From positions 20,669 to 84,668 of the forward strand of contig JAQBOV010000018.1 of the NCBI GenBank assembly GCA_028287895.1: a DNA stretch of 64,000 nt, written 5' to 3'. A program made the position numbers and the translations under genes. Positions 27,689 through 34,991 of this stretch are shown here, piece by piece; the first letter of the stretch is position 1; every line of letters starts with the position of its first letter. The notes beneath the pieces are model-generated. The model did not search any database, was not told where the DNA came from, and was given only the letters and a program-made list of their open reading frames with translations. The stretch comes from Mucilaginibacter sp. (GTDB taxonomy: Bacteria; Bacteroidota; Bacteroidia; Sphingobacteriales; Sphingobacteriaceae).

Positions 27689-28339
27689 TTATAGGTTATT
27701 TAATTTCTCCAAACTCATTTTATCCAGGCCGCTCAGCACCAAATGGGCCCCTGCCAGCACTTGCGGCGAGCCGATACCTACTACTTTCATCCCCCCTGCT
27801 AGGGCGGCCTGGACACCGGCTATGGCATCTTCAAATACCACACAGACGGCCGGGGCTACATTTAGTGCTTGGGCACCTTTTAAAAACACTTCCGGATCAG
27901 GTTTTGGCTTGCTCACTTTATTGCCATCGATCACCACGTTAAAGAAATGCGCTATGGCAGTTTTTTCAAGAATCGTCACCGAGTTTTTGCTTGCCGAACC
28001 CAATGCGGTTTTTATACCAGCATTGATACACGATTCCAGGAACTCCCTGGCTCCGGGTAACACCTCCTCCGGTGTCATATGGCTGATCATTTCCACATAC
28101 CAGTTATTTTTTCGTGTGGCCAACGCCTCCTTTTCAGCATCGGTTTTGCTTACATCCCCCCATTGCAATATCAATTCGAGCGAACGCGTACGGCTTACTC
28201 CTTTTAATTTTTCGTTATCTTCCTCAGTAAAATCAAATCCTAATTCATTTGCTAATCTTTTCCATGCCTTGTAGTGATAAACCGCGGTATCCACAATCAC
28301 TCCGTCAAGGTCAAAAATGCATGCTTTTATAGTACTCAT
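27689..28339 (-). CDS. pgmB: Beta-phosphoglucomutase
   Basis: HAD-superfamily enzyme of 216 residues converting beta-glucose-1-phosphate to glucose-6-phosphate. Motif I is FDLDGVIVDTAVYHYKAW with Asp10 and Asp12. The cap contains the FTEEDNEKLKGVSRTRSLELIL segment diagnostic of beta-PGM, followed by LGSASKNSVTIL (motif II), Lys in NKVSKPKPDPEVF (motif III) and FEDAIAGVQAA (motif IV). Located directly upstream of GH65 in the same transcript direction, completing the maltose phosphorolysis route. Confidence 0.95.
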   Translation of the reverse strand: MSTIKACIFDLDGVIVDTAVYHYKAWKRLANELGFDFTEEDNEKLKGVSRTRSLELILQWGDVSKTDAEKEALATRKNNWYVEMISHMTPEEVLPGAREFLESCINAGIKTALGSASKNSVTILEKTAIAHFFNVVIDGNKVSKPKPDPEVFLKGAQALNVAPAVCVVFEDAIAGVQAALAGGMKVVGIGSPQVLAGAHLVLSGLDKMSLEKLNNL

Positions 28340-28412
28340 TCTATTATTACAGGCCAGTCAGTTTAATTTAAACACTGACTGACCGATGTTTAAATATATA
28401 TTTTTAATATGA

Positions 28413-30272
28413 TCAATGCGTGTTATTTGGTAATAATTCCAAAACTAAGGTCGCTTTTTTTGGAATGGTCAATTTTGACAGCTCAACGACATCATCAGTA
28501 ATTACATTCCTGGCTTTCAATGTACCGTTAATCCGTTCGCTATAGCGTTCCGTAGTAATGCTTTGGTCCTGTTCACGACTATTATAAACCACCATTACCG
28601 TTTTCTGTTTATCATACCTGAAGTACAAATAAACACCATCTTCGGGGATATACTGCATCATTTTTCCGGTCTGCAATGCCGGGGTATTTTTGCGGTAATT
28701 AGCCAGCGTGCGTACATAATTAAACGCATCATTTTCCTTTTTGCTTCTTCCTGCTGCAGTAAATTTATTATCCTTATCTCCCGGCCATCCGCCGGGGAAA
28801 TCCTCACGCACCAAACCATCAGGATTTGAATAGTTCTTCATTAGTATTTCATCGCCATAGTACATCTGCGGCACACCACGCATGGTCATTAACATCGCCA
28901 TTCCTGACTTGTATTTGGTGATATCCTCGCCAACCACCGACAGAAAGCGACTCATATCATGATTATCAAGAAAGATGGTATTTTTTGCAGCATCCTGATA
29001 TAAAAAGTCCTGCGCCAAAACAGAATATAAGCGATTGACACCCTCTGTCCCTTCCTTAGCATTCAATGCATCATAAATCGCTTCTTTAAGCACGCCATCG
29101 GTAACACCCGGCAGATGTGTATCCAGTCCACGGTTTACCGTATTGCCTTCCGTAAAGAAAGCCTGGTTAGCTGCAGACCATACCAGCGTTTCTCCGAATA
29201 TGGATAAATGGGGAAATTCAGTTCTCACTTTTTTGGCCCAATCAGCCATATATGCCGGATCATTATAGGGATAAGTATCCAAACGGAAACCGTCAACACC
29301 GGAATATTCCACCCACCAGATATGGTTCTGCGTCAGGAAATTTTGCAAATAAGGATTATTCTCATTCATATCGGCCATGCGATGATCAAACCAGCCATCG
29401 AGCATTTGCTTGCGGTCAGATAATGAAGCATGAGGGTCCATTACTGCAGCATCCCTGAAGTTTGATTTCGTATATTTCGGCCATTGGTGCACCCAGCTTT
29501 TCATCGGCATATCCTGCAGGGTATAACCCTCTGTTCCGGCATGATTGTGTACCAGGTCCATCACCACTTTCAGGCCCATAGCATGACACTTGTCAACAAA
29601 TTGTTTATATAACTCATTTGAGCCATAACGTGGATCGATCTTATAGTGGTCGGTAATTGCATAGCCGTGGTAAGAGGCTTGCGGCTCGTCATTCTCGACA
29701 GCAGGAGTTAGCCAGACGGCTGTAACGCCCAGGTCTTTTAAATAATCAAGATGATCCATGATACCTTTCAGGTCGCCGCCGTGGCGACTGAACATTTTAC
29801 TGCGGTCAACTGCTGTCTCGCGCATGCCAGTAACGGAATCATTTTTAAGATCACCATTCGAGAAACGGTCGGGCATGATCAGGTAGATCAGGTCCCTGTT
29901 GGTCACACCCTGTGCCCTAACCGGCGACTTGTCACGTTTTTTGAGCGTATATCGATAAGTTAACGTCTTTTCGCCCGCTTTGCTGAAATTTATCGGGAAC
30001 GTTCCCGGAGATGCAGATGAAAAAATGTGCAAATCGACAAATAAATAATTCGGATTTTCAACTTTGTGAACGGCAATAAGCTTCACACCGGGGTAGTTTA
30101 GCTGCACATTTGCCGAGGCAATATTGTTGCCATGAACGATCAGCTGTAGGTTGGGATTACTCATACCAACCCACCAAAACATGGGCTCCACGCGCTCCAG
30201 GGCAGGAATTTGTGCGGACACTCCCAAGGCCATAAGCAGGCAGCAAGCAGTAAAAAATAAAGTTTTTTTCAT
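28413..30272 (-). CDS. Secreted GH13 neopullulanase/cyclomaltodextrinase, SusA-like
   Basis: About 619 residues. Signal peptide MKKTLFFTACCLLMALGVSA, then an N-terminal beta domain (about 30-130: FWWVGMSNPNLQLIVHGNNI is the cyclomaltodextrinase N-domain signature), the GH13 barrel and a C-terminal beta domain. Catalytic motifs: VKVVMDLVHNHAG, GFRLDTYPYND (nucleophile Asp), SIFGETLVWS (Glu), FLDNHDMSRFL (Asp). It would cut maltodextrin outside the inner membrane into maltose, like Bacteroides SusA. I use the ATG at 30272 because it opens the signal peptide; the frame runs 11 codons further. First gene of the maltose operon, with a possible promoter at 30329. Confidence 0.92.
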   Translation of the reverse strand: MKKTLFFTACCLLMALGVSAQIPALERVEPMFWWVGMSNPNLQLIVHGNNIASANVQLNYPGVKLIAVHKVENPNYLFVDLHIFSSASPGTFPINFSKAGEKTLTYRYTLKKRDKSPVRAQGVTNRDLIYLIMPDRFSNGDLKNDSVTGMRETAVDRSKMFSRHGGDLKGIMDHLDYLKDLGVTAVWLTPAVENDEPQASYHGYAITDHYKIDPRYGSNELYKQFVDKCHAMGLKVVMDLVHNHAGTEGYTLQDMPMKSWVHQWPKYTKSNFRDAAVMDPHASLSDRKQMLDGWFDHRMADMNENNPYLQNFLTQNHIWWVEYSGVDGFRLDTYPYNDPAYMADWAKKVRTEFPHLSIFGETLVWSAANQAFFTEGNTVNRGLDTHLPGVTDGVLKEAIYDALNAKEGTEGVNRLYSVLAQDFLYQDAAKNTIFLDNHDMSRFLSVVGEDITKYKSGMAMLMTMRGVPQMYYGDEILMKNYSNPDGLVREDFPGGWPGDKDNKFTAAGRSKKENDAFNYVRTLANYRKNTPALQTGKMMQYIPEDGVYLYFRYDKQKTVMVVYNSREQDQSITTERYSERINGTLKARNVITDDVVELSKLTIPKKATLVLELLPNNTH

Positions 30273-30328
30273 ATCGGGTTCATTCAGGATTAATTGGGCG
30301 GCCATGAGATTATCGCCTAACCGCGTTT

Positions 30329-30336
30329 CAAATTTA
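30329..30336 (-). promoter_or_regulatory. Candidate -7 box (TAAATTTG) for the maltose operon
   Basis: On the minus strand TAAATTTG matches the Bacteroidota -7 consensus TAnnTTTG, about 57 bases upstream of the SusA-like start. No good -33 TTTG is visible at the usual distance, so confidence is modest. Confidence 0.4.
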
Positions 30337-30492
30337 ATATAAAAATGACTTGTTGTAAGAAAAAGTGAAAATGTTTGGGCTAAATGAAAGCCGGAAATAT
30401 GAATAACTTTTTAATTAATAGGAAGGATTGTAATAGCCGGGTCAAAACAAAAATACGATGAGCCGATCAAATCAAATAAATAAAAACATTTA

Positions 30493-30517
30493 TATATTTG
30501 TCGCACTAATTATTAGT
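30493..30517 (+). promoter_or_regulatory. MarR promoter and self-operator adjoining the start codon
   Basis: TATATTTG (30493-30500) is a good -7 box. Five bases later comes a perfect 13-bp palindrome ACTAAT-T-ATTAGT (30505-30517), and the ATG follows without a gap at 30518. The palindrome would cover the transcription start and the whole leader of about 12 nt, the expected place for MarR autorepression. Confidence 0.55.
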
Positions 30518-30949
30518 ATGACAATAAAAAAATTCGACAGCTATTCATACTTGCTTGATCGTACCGCACGAAGAGTAAAACAATATGCACAGCAACGATT
30601 TTCAGCAGGGGATTTTAATATCACTGTTGACCAATGGCTGATACTTAAGAACCTCGATAACGACCGCTATCTGAAACAAACTGAACTGGCAGAGCTGACG
30701 GGCAAAGACACTCCCACGCTAACACGCATAGTCGACCTGCTGTGTAAAAAAGGATTAACCGGACGCCTGATGCACAAAACCGACAGGCGCAGTTTTACAG
30801 TTCATTTAACTGAAAACGGCAAGCGCCTGTTGAGTGAGCTATCACCAAAAGTTGACGACATACGAATGAAGGCATGGGAAGGCTTAAGTGAAGCTGACTA
30901 TGATGATTTAAAAAGAATATTAAATAAGATCTATCAGAATTTAGAATGA
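30518..30949 (+). CDS. MarR family transcriptional regulator
   Basis: About 143 residues in the MarR winged-helix family: DQWLILKNLDNDRYLKQTEL, then LTGKDTPTLTRIVDLLCKKG (recognition helix), then DRRSFTVHLTENGKRLL (wing), and C-terminal dimerisation helices. Start is at MTIKKFDSY (30518); the frame extends 20 codons upstream but those bases hold the promoter and a palindromic operator. Divergent from the SusA-like gene and followed at 118 bp by the ferredoxin reductase and ferredoxin genes, which are its plausible targets. Likely represses itself. Confidence 0.88.
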   Translation: MTIKKFDSYSYLLDRTARRVKQYAQQRFSAGDFNITVDQWLILKNLDNDRYLKQTELAELTGKDTPTLTRIVDLLCKKGLTGRLMHKTDRRSFTVHLTENGKRLLSELSPKVDDIRMKAWEGLSEADYDDLKRILNKIYQNLE

Positions 30950-31067
30950 TGAATTCGTGGATTGGGTTGACTAAGTTGGATTGGACTGATCAGGTCACGA
31001 ACCATTCAATAGGCAGCTCAGTCGACCACTCACTCAATCAAGTTAATCAACAACAAATAAATAACAT

Positions 31068-32075
31068 ATGATAACTACTGACATAGGTATAATTGGTGCC
31101 GGCCCGGCCGGTTTGTTTGCCGTTTTTGAAGCCGGCCTGTTAAAAATGCATTGCCATCTGATTGACTCCCTGCCACAGGTAGGCGGGCAATTGTCCGAAA
31201 TATACCCGCAAAAACCTATTTACGATATACCCGGCTATCCAACCGTTAACGCACAGCAACTGGCGGATAAATTAATGGAGCAAACCGCTCCTTTTCATCC
31301 AGGGTTTACCTTGGGCGAACGCGTGGAAACATTGCAAAAGTTAGCTGACGGTACCTGGCTGATAAGTACCAGTGAAGGCACTGAAATTAACTGCAAGGTA
31401 GTCGTAATTGCAGGTGGACTGGGATGCTTTGAACCCCGCAAACCCGAGGTCGATCGCCTGGCGGAATTTGAAGGCAAAGGCGTTTCCTATGCCGTAAGGA
31501 ACCCGGAGCAATTCAGGGGCAGGCATGTGGTTTTAGCCGGCGGCGGCGACTCCGCACTGGACTGGAGCATTTTCCTGGCAGATATTGCTGAAAGAGTAAC
31601 CCTGGTACACCGCGGCGACACTTTTCGCGGATCGCCCGATGCGGCAGAAAAAGTATTTGAACTGGCAAAGATCGGCAAGATCGATCTGTACCTGAAAACA
31701 AGGGTTGTTTCATTAGATGGGGCAGGCCACCTGGAAGCACTTTGTCTTGTTGGTCCCGAAGGTCAATCTATCATTAATGCAGAACACTTTGTTCCGTTGT
31801 TTGGATTAAGCCCAAAACTCGGGCCGATAGAAAATTGGGGACTGGCTATTGACAAATCAGCTATAGAAGTAAATACTACTGATTACAGCACTAACATCGA
31901 AGGGATATATGCCATAGGGGATATCAATATTTATCCCGGCAAGCTTAAACTCATCCTGTGTGGCTTTCATGAGGCGGCCTTAATGGCGCAGAGTGCATTC
32001 AAATATGTATACCCTGATCAGAGATTGACTTTTAAATACACTACCGTTTACGGAATAACTGAGTTACAGCAATGA
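31068..32075 (+). CDS. Thioredoxin-reductase-like ferredoxin-NADP(+) reductase
   Basis: FAD and NADPH domains in thioredoxin-reductase order: GIIGAGPAGLFAVFEA (FAD, residues 7-22), VGGQLSEIYPQKPIYDIPGY, VLAGGGDSALDW (NADPH, near residue 157), and GIYAIGDINIYPGKLKLI (second FAD). No CxxC redox pair is present, which separates FNR2-type ferredoxin reductases from thioredoxin reductases. It overlaps the ferredoxin gene by four bases, so it should move electrons between NADPH and that ferredoxin. What the pair serves is not shown; no oxygenase is adjacent on the same strand. Confidence 0.9.
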   Translation: MITTDIGIIGAGPAGLFAVFEAGLLKMHCHLIDSLPQVGGQLSEIYPQKPIYDIPGYPTVNAQQLADKLMEQTAPFHPGFTLGERVETLQKLADGTWLISTSEGTEINCKVVVIAGGLGCFEPRKPEVDRLAEFEGKGVSYAVRNPEQFRGRHVVLAGGGDSALDWSIFLADIAERVTLVHRGDTFRGSPDAAEKVFELAKIGKIDLYLKTRVVSLDGAGHLEALCLVGPEGQSIINAEHFVPLFGLSPKLGPIENWGLAIDKSAIEVNTTDYSTNIEGIYAIGDINIYPGKLKLILCGFHEAALMAQSAFKYVYPDQRLTFKYTTVYGITELQQ

Positions 32076-32383
32076 TCAATTTTATAGTTGAAAGCCACGA
32101 TGGTCAACACATACCCATATCCGTCCCCGAAGGTATCAGCCTGAACTTGATGGAAGTATTAAAAGCATCAGATTATGATATATTAGCTACCTGCGGCGGG
32201 ATGGCCCTTTGTGCCACCTGCATGGTGCAGGTGCTTAAAGGCGGCCAACAGCTAGCCTCTGCGCTTGATCAGGAACTCGATATGCTGGATCGCATGCCAG
32301 CGAGTGATGATAAAAGTCGCTTATCATGCCAGATCGCAGTAAATGAACAATTAGAAGGCTGTGTTTTCAAGATCGCAGGGTAA
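32072..32383 (+). CDS. 2Fe-2S ferredoxin (adrenodoxin-type)
   Basis: 103 residues. The cluster ligands are visible as ATCGGMALCATC (C-x5-C-x2-C) and LSCQI further on, the plant/adrenodoxin-type 2Fe-2S arrangement. The acidic stretch (LDQELDMLDRM) before the last Cys would dock a reductase. Its ATG overlaps the reductase stop as ATGA, so the two are translationally coupled. Confidence 0.93.
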   Translation: MINFIVESHDGQHIPISVPEGISLNLMEVLKASDYDILATCGGMALCATCMVQVLKGGQQLASALDQELDMLDRMPASDDKSRLSCQIAVNEQLEGCVFKIAG

Positions 32384-32392
32384 AGAGATACG

Positions 32393-32698
32393 ATGGGAAA
32401 ATATTGGAATAAATTGCCAATCTTACCTGCTTCAGAAATCAATATTGTCGAAACAAAAACATTCATCATCAAAGCGATCACCATCACCTCCATCCCTGTT
32501 ACCGACGCTACCTGGTTGCCGGAACTCACACCCGGAAGCATACGCGGCTATGTGATCAAAGTGGATAACCTTGACAAGGCGATCAAATAGCTGAACGAAA
32601 AAGGCATTGAAGCCGGAAAGATGGACCAAACGCAATGGGGTAAATTCGCAGCAGTGAAAGACCCGGACGGCAATACATGGAGCTTGCACCAGGAATAA
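32393..32698 (+). pseudogene. VOC/glyoxalase-family gene broken by in-frame TAG
   Basis: The frame from 32393 reads MGKYWNKLPILPASEIN, then TPGSIRGYVIKVDNLDKAIK, then TAG at 32588-32590, and continues in frame as LNEKGIEAGKMDQTQWGKFA, then VKDPDGNTWSLHQE and a stop. The second half is the C-terminal half of a VOC domain (GYVIEVDNLDKAIKEL..., FAAVKDPDGN). One substitution (TAG for GAG or similar, where homologues have Glu) cuts the gene. The N-terminal part is also short compared with the 115-130 residues of intact VOC proteins. It lies 9 bp after the ferredoxin stop. Confidence 0.7.
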
Positions 32699-32717
32699 AA
32701 CTTTTAGCGGATGTCCC

Positions 32718-32781
32718 TTTGTGCTTCTTTCTTTGTGTTCTTTGCGGTTTAATTTTCTTAACGCAAAGAAAGAAGGACAAA
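32718..32781. repeat. Long inverted repeat, probable bidirectional terminator
   Basis: TTTGTGCTTCTTTCTTTGTG (32718-32737) pairs at 18 of 20 positions with the reverse complement of CGCAAAGAAAGAAGGACAAA (32762-32781). It lies between the convergent VOC pseudogene and the PhyH gene. Such CTTTGTG/CGCAAAG inverted repeats recur in intergenic regions of Bacteroidota genomes, so it may be a dispersed repeat used as a terminator. Confidence 0.6.
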
Positions 32782-32792
32782 AAAACACTGAG

Positions 32793-33764
32793 TCAATCTT
32801 CCCACTTATTTAATCCAAGTAATTTTTTGCCTAAGGGCGAAAGCTCGGCAACCGGGTTCTTTTTCTCACGTTCCATCGGGTCGCCGGGGAAAGCATAGCC
32901 CTCCATGGCCTGGCGACTTTGCCAGCTGTTGATGCGCCATTGCCTTAGTTCCTCATTATCTTCCTGCGCTGGCATCATGGCAATATATTGGGCTATCCTT
33001 ACTTTATTCCCGCTGGTATTCGGACGGATACCATGCGGTTCCAAACTGTTAAATATCAGCAGGTCACCTGCTTCCAGTTTCACTTTAACGATCTCAAAAC
33101 CTGCCGTATCCGGCTTATAATGATCGCGGTCTTCGGGCTGGGTCAATTTCCAGGTATCATAAGTACGGTACAATTCAGGTATACATTGAAAGCCGCCCAT
33201 ATTCTCATCCGTCTGGTCGGCCAGCGCCAATACGCCCTGTACGTTTTGAGGCTTTGTTTCGGGATCATAGTCCCAGTGAATGAACCCTTTATATTCAAAT
33301 CCGGGCCGGAGCGGAAAATTCAGATTTGCACGGTCAATGGTCACCCACAATTTCTCTGTCCCCCACACATCAGCAAACGCAGCATGCACTTTTGGGAATT
33401 GGCGGTTATCCCATAAAAACTGGTGATTGTATATTTCCACCATGCCGGTGTTGTTCAGTTCTTTCATCTGCATTTCGGCATTGGGTTTTTTATACCAGCT
33501 TTCGATATCCTCAGGGTCCTTGCCTTCATATTCCCATAAATAATCGGCCAGCTTTTTAACCTGCTCTTTGGGAACCGCATTTTTTACTACCACATAGCCG
33601 TTCTCTATCCAGAATTTCCAGTCGTCTTCAGTCAGTAAACGCAGGGGTTTGCCGTTGCTGCGGTCATTTAACCTGATCTGGCTTGATTTTGCTGTCGAAG
33701 GATTACCCGGTATTTCTTTGTGCGCATTATCCGGGGTCACGGTAGCCATAGTTTGATTTTTCAT
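32793..33764 (-). CDS. Phytanoyl-CoA dioxygenase (PhyH) family protein
   Basis: Fe(II)/2-oxoglutarate-dependent oxygenase of 323 residues. The metal triad is visible as HWDYD (His and Asp, in YKGFIHWDYDPET) and the distal His in LEPHGIRPNTSG, with Arg of KVRIAQYIAM to hold 2-oxoglutarate. NGYVVVKNAVPKEQVKKL near residue 55 is the usual PhyH start. The substrate is unknown; bacterial PhyH proteins hydroxylate small metabolites. Divergent from an AraC regulator (33898), which is the expected activator. A -7 box TAATTTTG lies upstream. Confidence 0.85.
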   Translation of the reverse strand: MKNQTMATVTPDNAHKEIPGNPSTAKSSQIRLNDRSNGKPLRLLTEDDWKFWIENGYVVVKNAVPKEQVKKLADYLWEYEGKDPEDIESWYKKPNAEMQMKELNNTGMVEIYNHQFLWDNRQFPKVHAAFADVWGTEKLWVTIDRANLNFPLRPGFEYKGFIHWDYDPETKPQNVQGVLALADQTDENMGGFQCIPELYRTYDTWKLTQPEDRDHYKPDTAGFEIVKVKLEAGDLLIFNSLEPHGIRPNTSGNKVRIAQYIAMMPAQEDNEELRQWRINSWQSRQAMEGYAFPGDPMEREKKNPVAELSPLGKKLLGLNKWED

Positions 33765-33790
33765 CTTAGTTTTATTTTTGGTTTGCGAAT

Positions 33791-33798
33791 CAAAATTA
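33791..33798 (-). promoter_or_regulatory. Candidate -7 box (TAATTTTG) for the PhyH gene
   Basis: Minus-strand TAATTTTG lies about 27 bases upstream of the PhyH ATG in the 133-bp divergent region shared with the AraC gene. No clear -33 element, as expected for an activator-dependent promoter. Confidence 0.4.
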
Positions 33799-33897
33799 CA
33801 GCGCTCTTAAAAATTCTTTACCCTTTACAATGACCAATATTTGCTCTGTATTGACATAATTACTAACTTTATATCTGCTCGATAAGATAATGGGAAA

Positions 33898-34770
33898 ATG
33901 AATGAGATCCAGTTAGAGAAAGTAGAGTTCGAGCCGGGCAAGTCTTTTAAGCTTTTCTCGCCCAGGCTGCGCAATACCTTTTTGTGGCATTATCATCCCG
34001 AGCTTGAGCTGGTGTATGTTGAAGCGGATGCAGGAATAAGGCATGTAGGTTCGCATATCTCCGGCTATACACAAAGCGATCTTGTTTTTATTGGCAGCAA
34101 CATCCCGCACCTTAATTTTGATTATCGCCTCAGAAGTGATTACCACCAGGTCGTAATACAATTGCGCGAAGGTTTCCTGGGTACGGCTATCGGTATTTCA
34201 CCAGAATTTTCCGCTATCCACCAATTATTTAAAAAAGCGGGTTCAGGGATCGCTTTTCGCGGGGAGACTAAAGCCATAGCAGCAGAAAAATTAAAACAGT
34301 TGCAAAATTTAAGTTCCTTTAAACAGCTCATCGGGTTAATGGAGATATTTCATTTGCTGGCAAATTCAAGCGAGTTCGACCTGTTAAATGATGATCAAAT
34401 CAGCATACAATTCTTTTTAAAGGACAAGATCAGGATGGGGGCCATTTATGAATATATCGACGCTAATTATAATCACAAGCCTGATGTAAATGTAGTGGCT
34501 GGCAAGGTTCATTTAACTACCCCGGCATTTTGCCGCTATTTTAAAAGGCAAACCAATATGACCTTTACCGATTTTGTGAACCAATACCGCATTGATATGG
34601 CAAAAAATCTGTTGATGCAGGATAAAAATATTACCGAGACCTGCTATGCTGTTGGCTTTGAGAGCCTGTCCTATTTTAATAAGCTATTCAATAAAATTGT
34701 CGGAAAAAATCCATCCGACTTTAAAAAGAGCTGGTTAAAAAACACAAAACACGATTTATGGATTAAATAG
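33898..34770 (+). CDS. AraC family transcriptional regulator with cupin N-domain
   Basis: About 290 residues. N-terminal cupin (about 20-110: FLWHYHPELELVYVEADAG, then DLVFIGSNIPH), and a C-terminal double helix-turn-helix (about 180-285: KVHLTTPAFCRYFKRQTNMT, then YRIDMAKNLLM, then CYAVGFESLSYFNKLFNKIVG). The cupin probably binds a small ligand. Divergent from the PhyH oxygenase; in Bacteroidota such pairs are commonly regulator plus target. Ligand and target beyond this pair are not shown. Confidence 0.88.
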   Translation: MNEIQLEKVEFEPGKSFKLFSPRLRNTFLWHYHPELELVYVEADAGIRHVGSHISGYTQSDLVFIGSNIPHLNFDYRLRSDYHQVVIQLREGFLGTAIGISPEFSAIHQLFKKAGSGIAFRGETKAIAAEKLKQLQNLSSFKQLIGLMEIFHLLANSSEFDLLNDDQISIQFFLKDKIRMGAIYEYIDANYNHKPDVNVVAGKVHLTTPAFCRYFKRQTNMTFTDFVNQYRIDMAKNLLMQDKNITETCYAVGFESLSYFNKLFNKIVGKNPSDFKKSWLKNTKHDLWIK

Positions 34771-34772
34771 AT

Positions 34773-34895
34773 TTAATTGATTTTGGGCAATTCATCCAGC
34801 CGAAGAATGGCGCTTTCGCCGTGCTTTAATAATATCTTTTTGATATTTTCATTGCCCTGCGATTGCAGTCCGGCCATGATCTGCTGCACAGTCAT
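34773..34895 (-). pseudogene. AlkD-type DNA alkylation repair gene stub
   Basis: A 40-codon minus-strand frame: MTVQQIMAGLQSQGNENIKK, then ILLKHGES, then ILRLDELPKIN and a stop. The first 28 residues match the N-terminus of AlkD-type DNA alkylation repair proteins (usual form: M.VEEVMA.LE..G.E..KK.L.KHG). Intact proteins are about 230 residues, so about 200 are missing. The last dozen residues probably come from another part of the gene or from new sequence, pointing to an internal deletion. Confidence 0.55.
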
Positions 34896-34991
34896 AATAA
34901 AATCTTTAAGTAAATTTAATAAAAAGGTTTATCCTGATAAAGGAAACATATTATGCATTTTGCTTATCTTGGTCATGGTCAATTCAACTTG

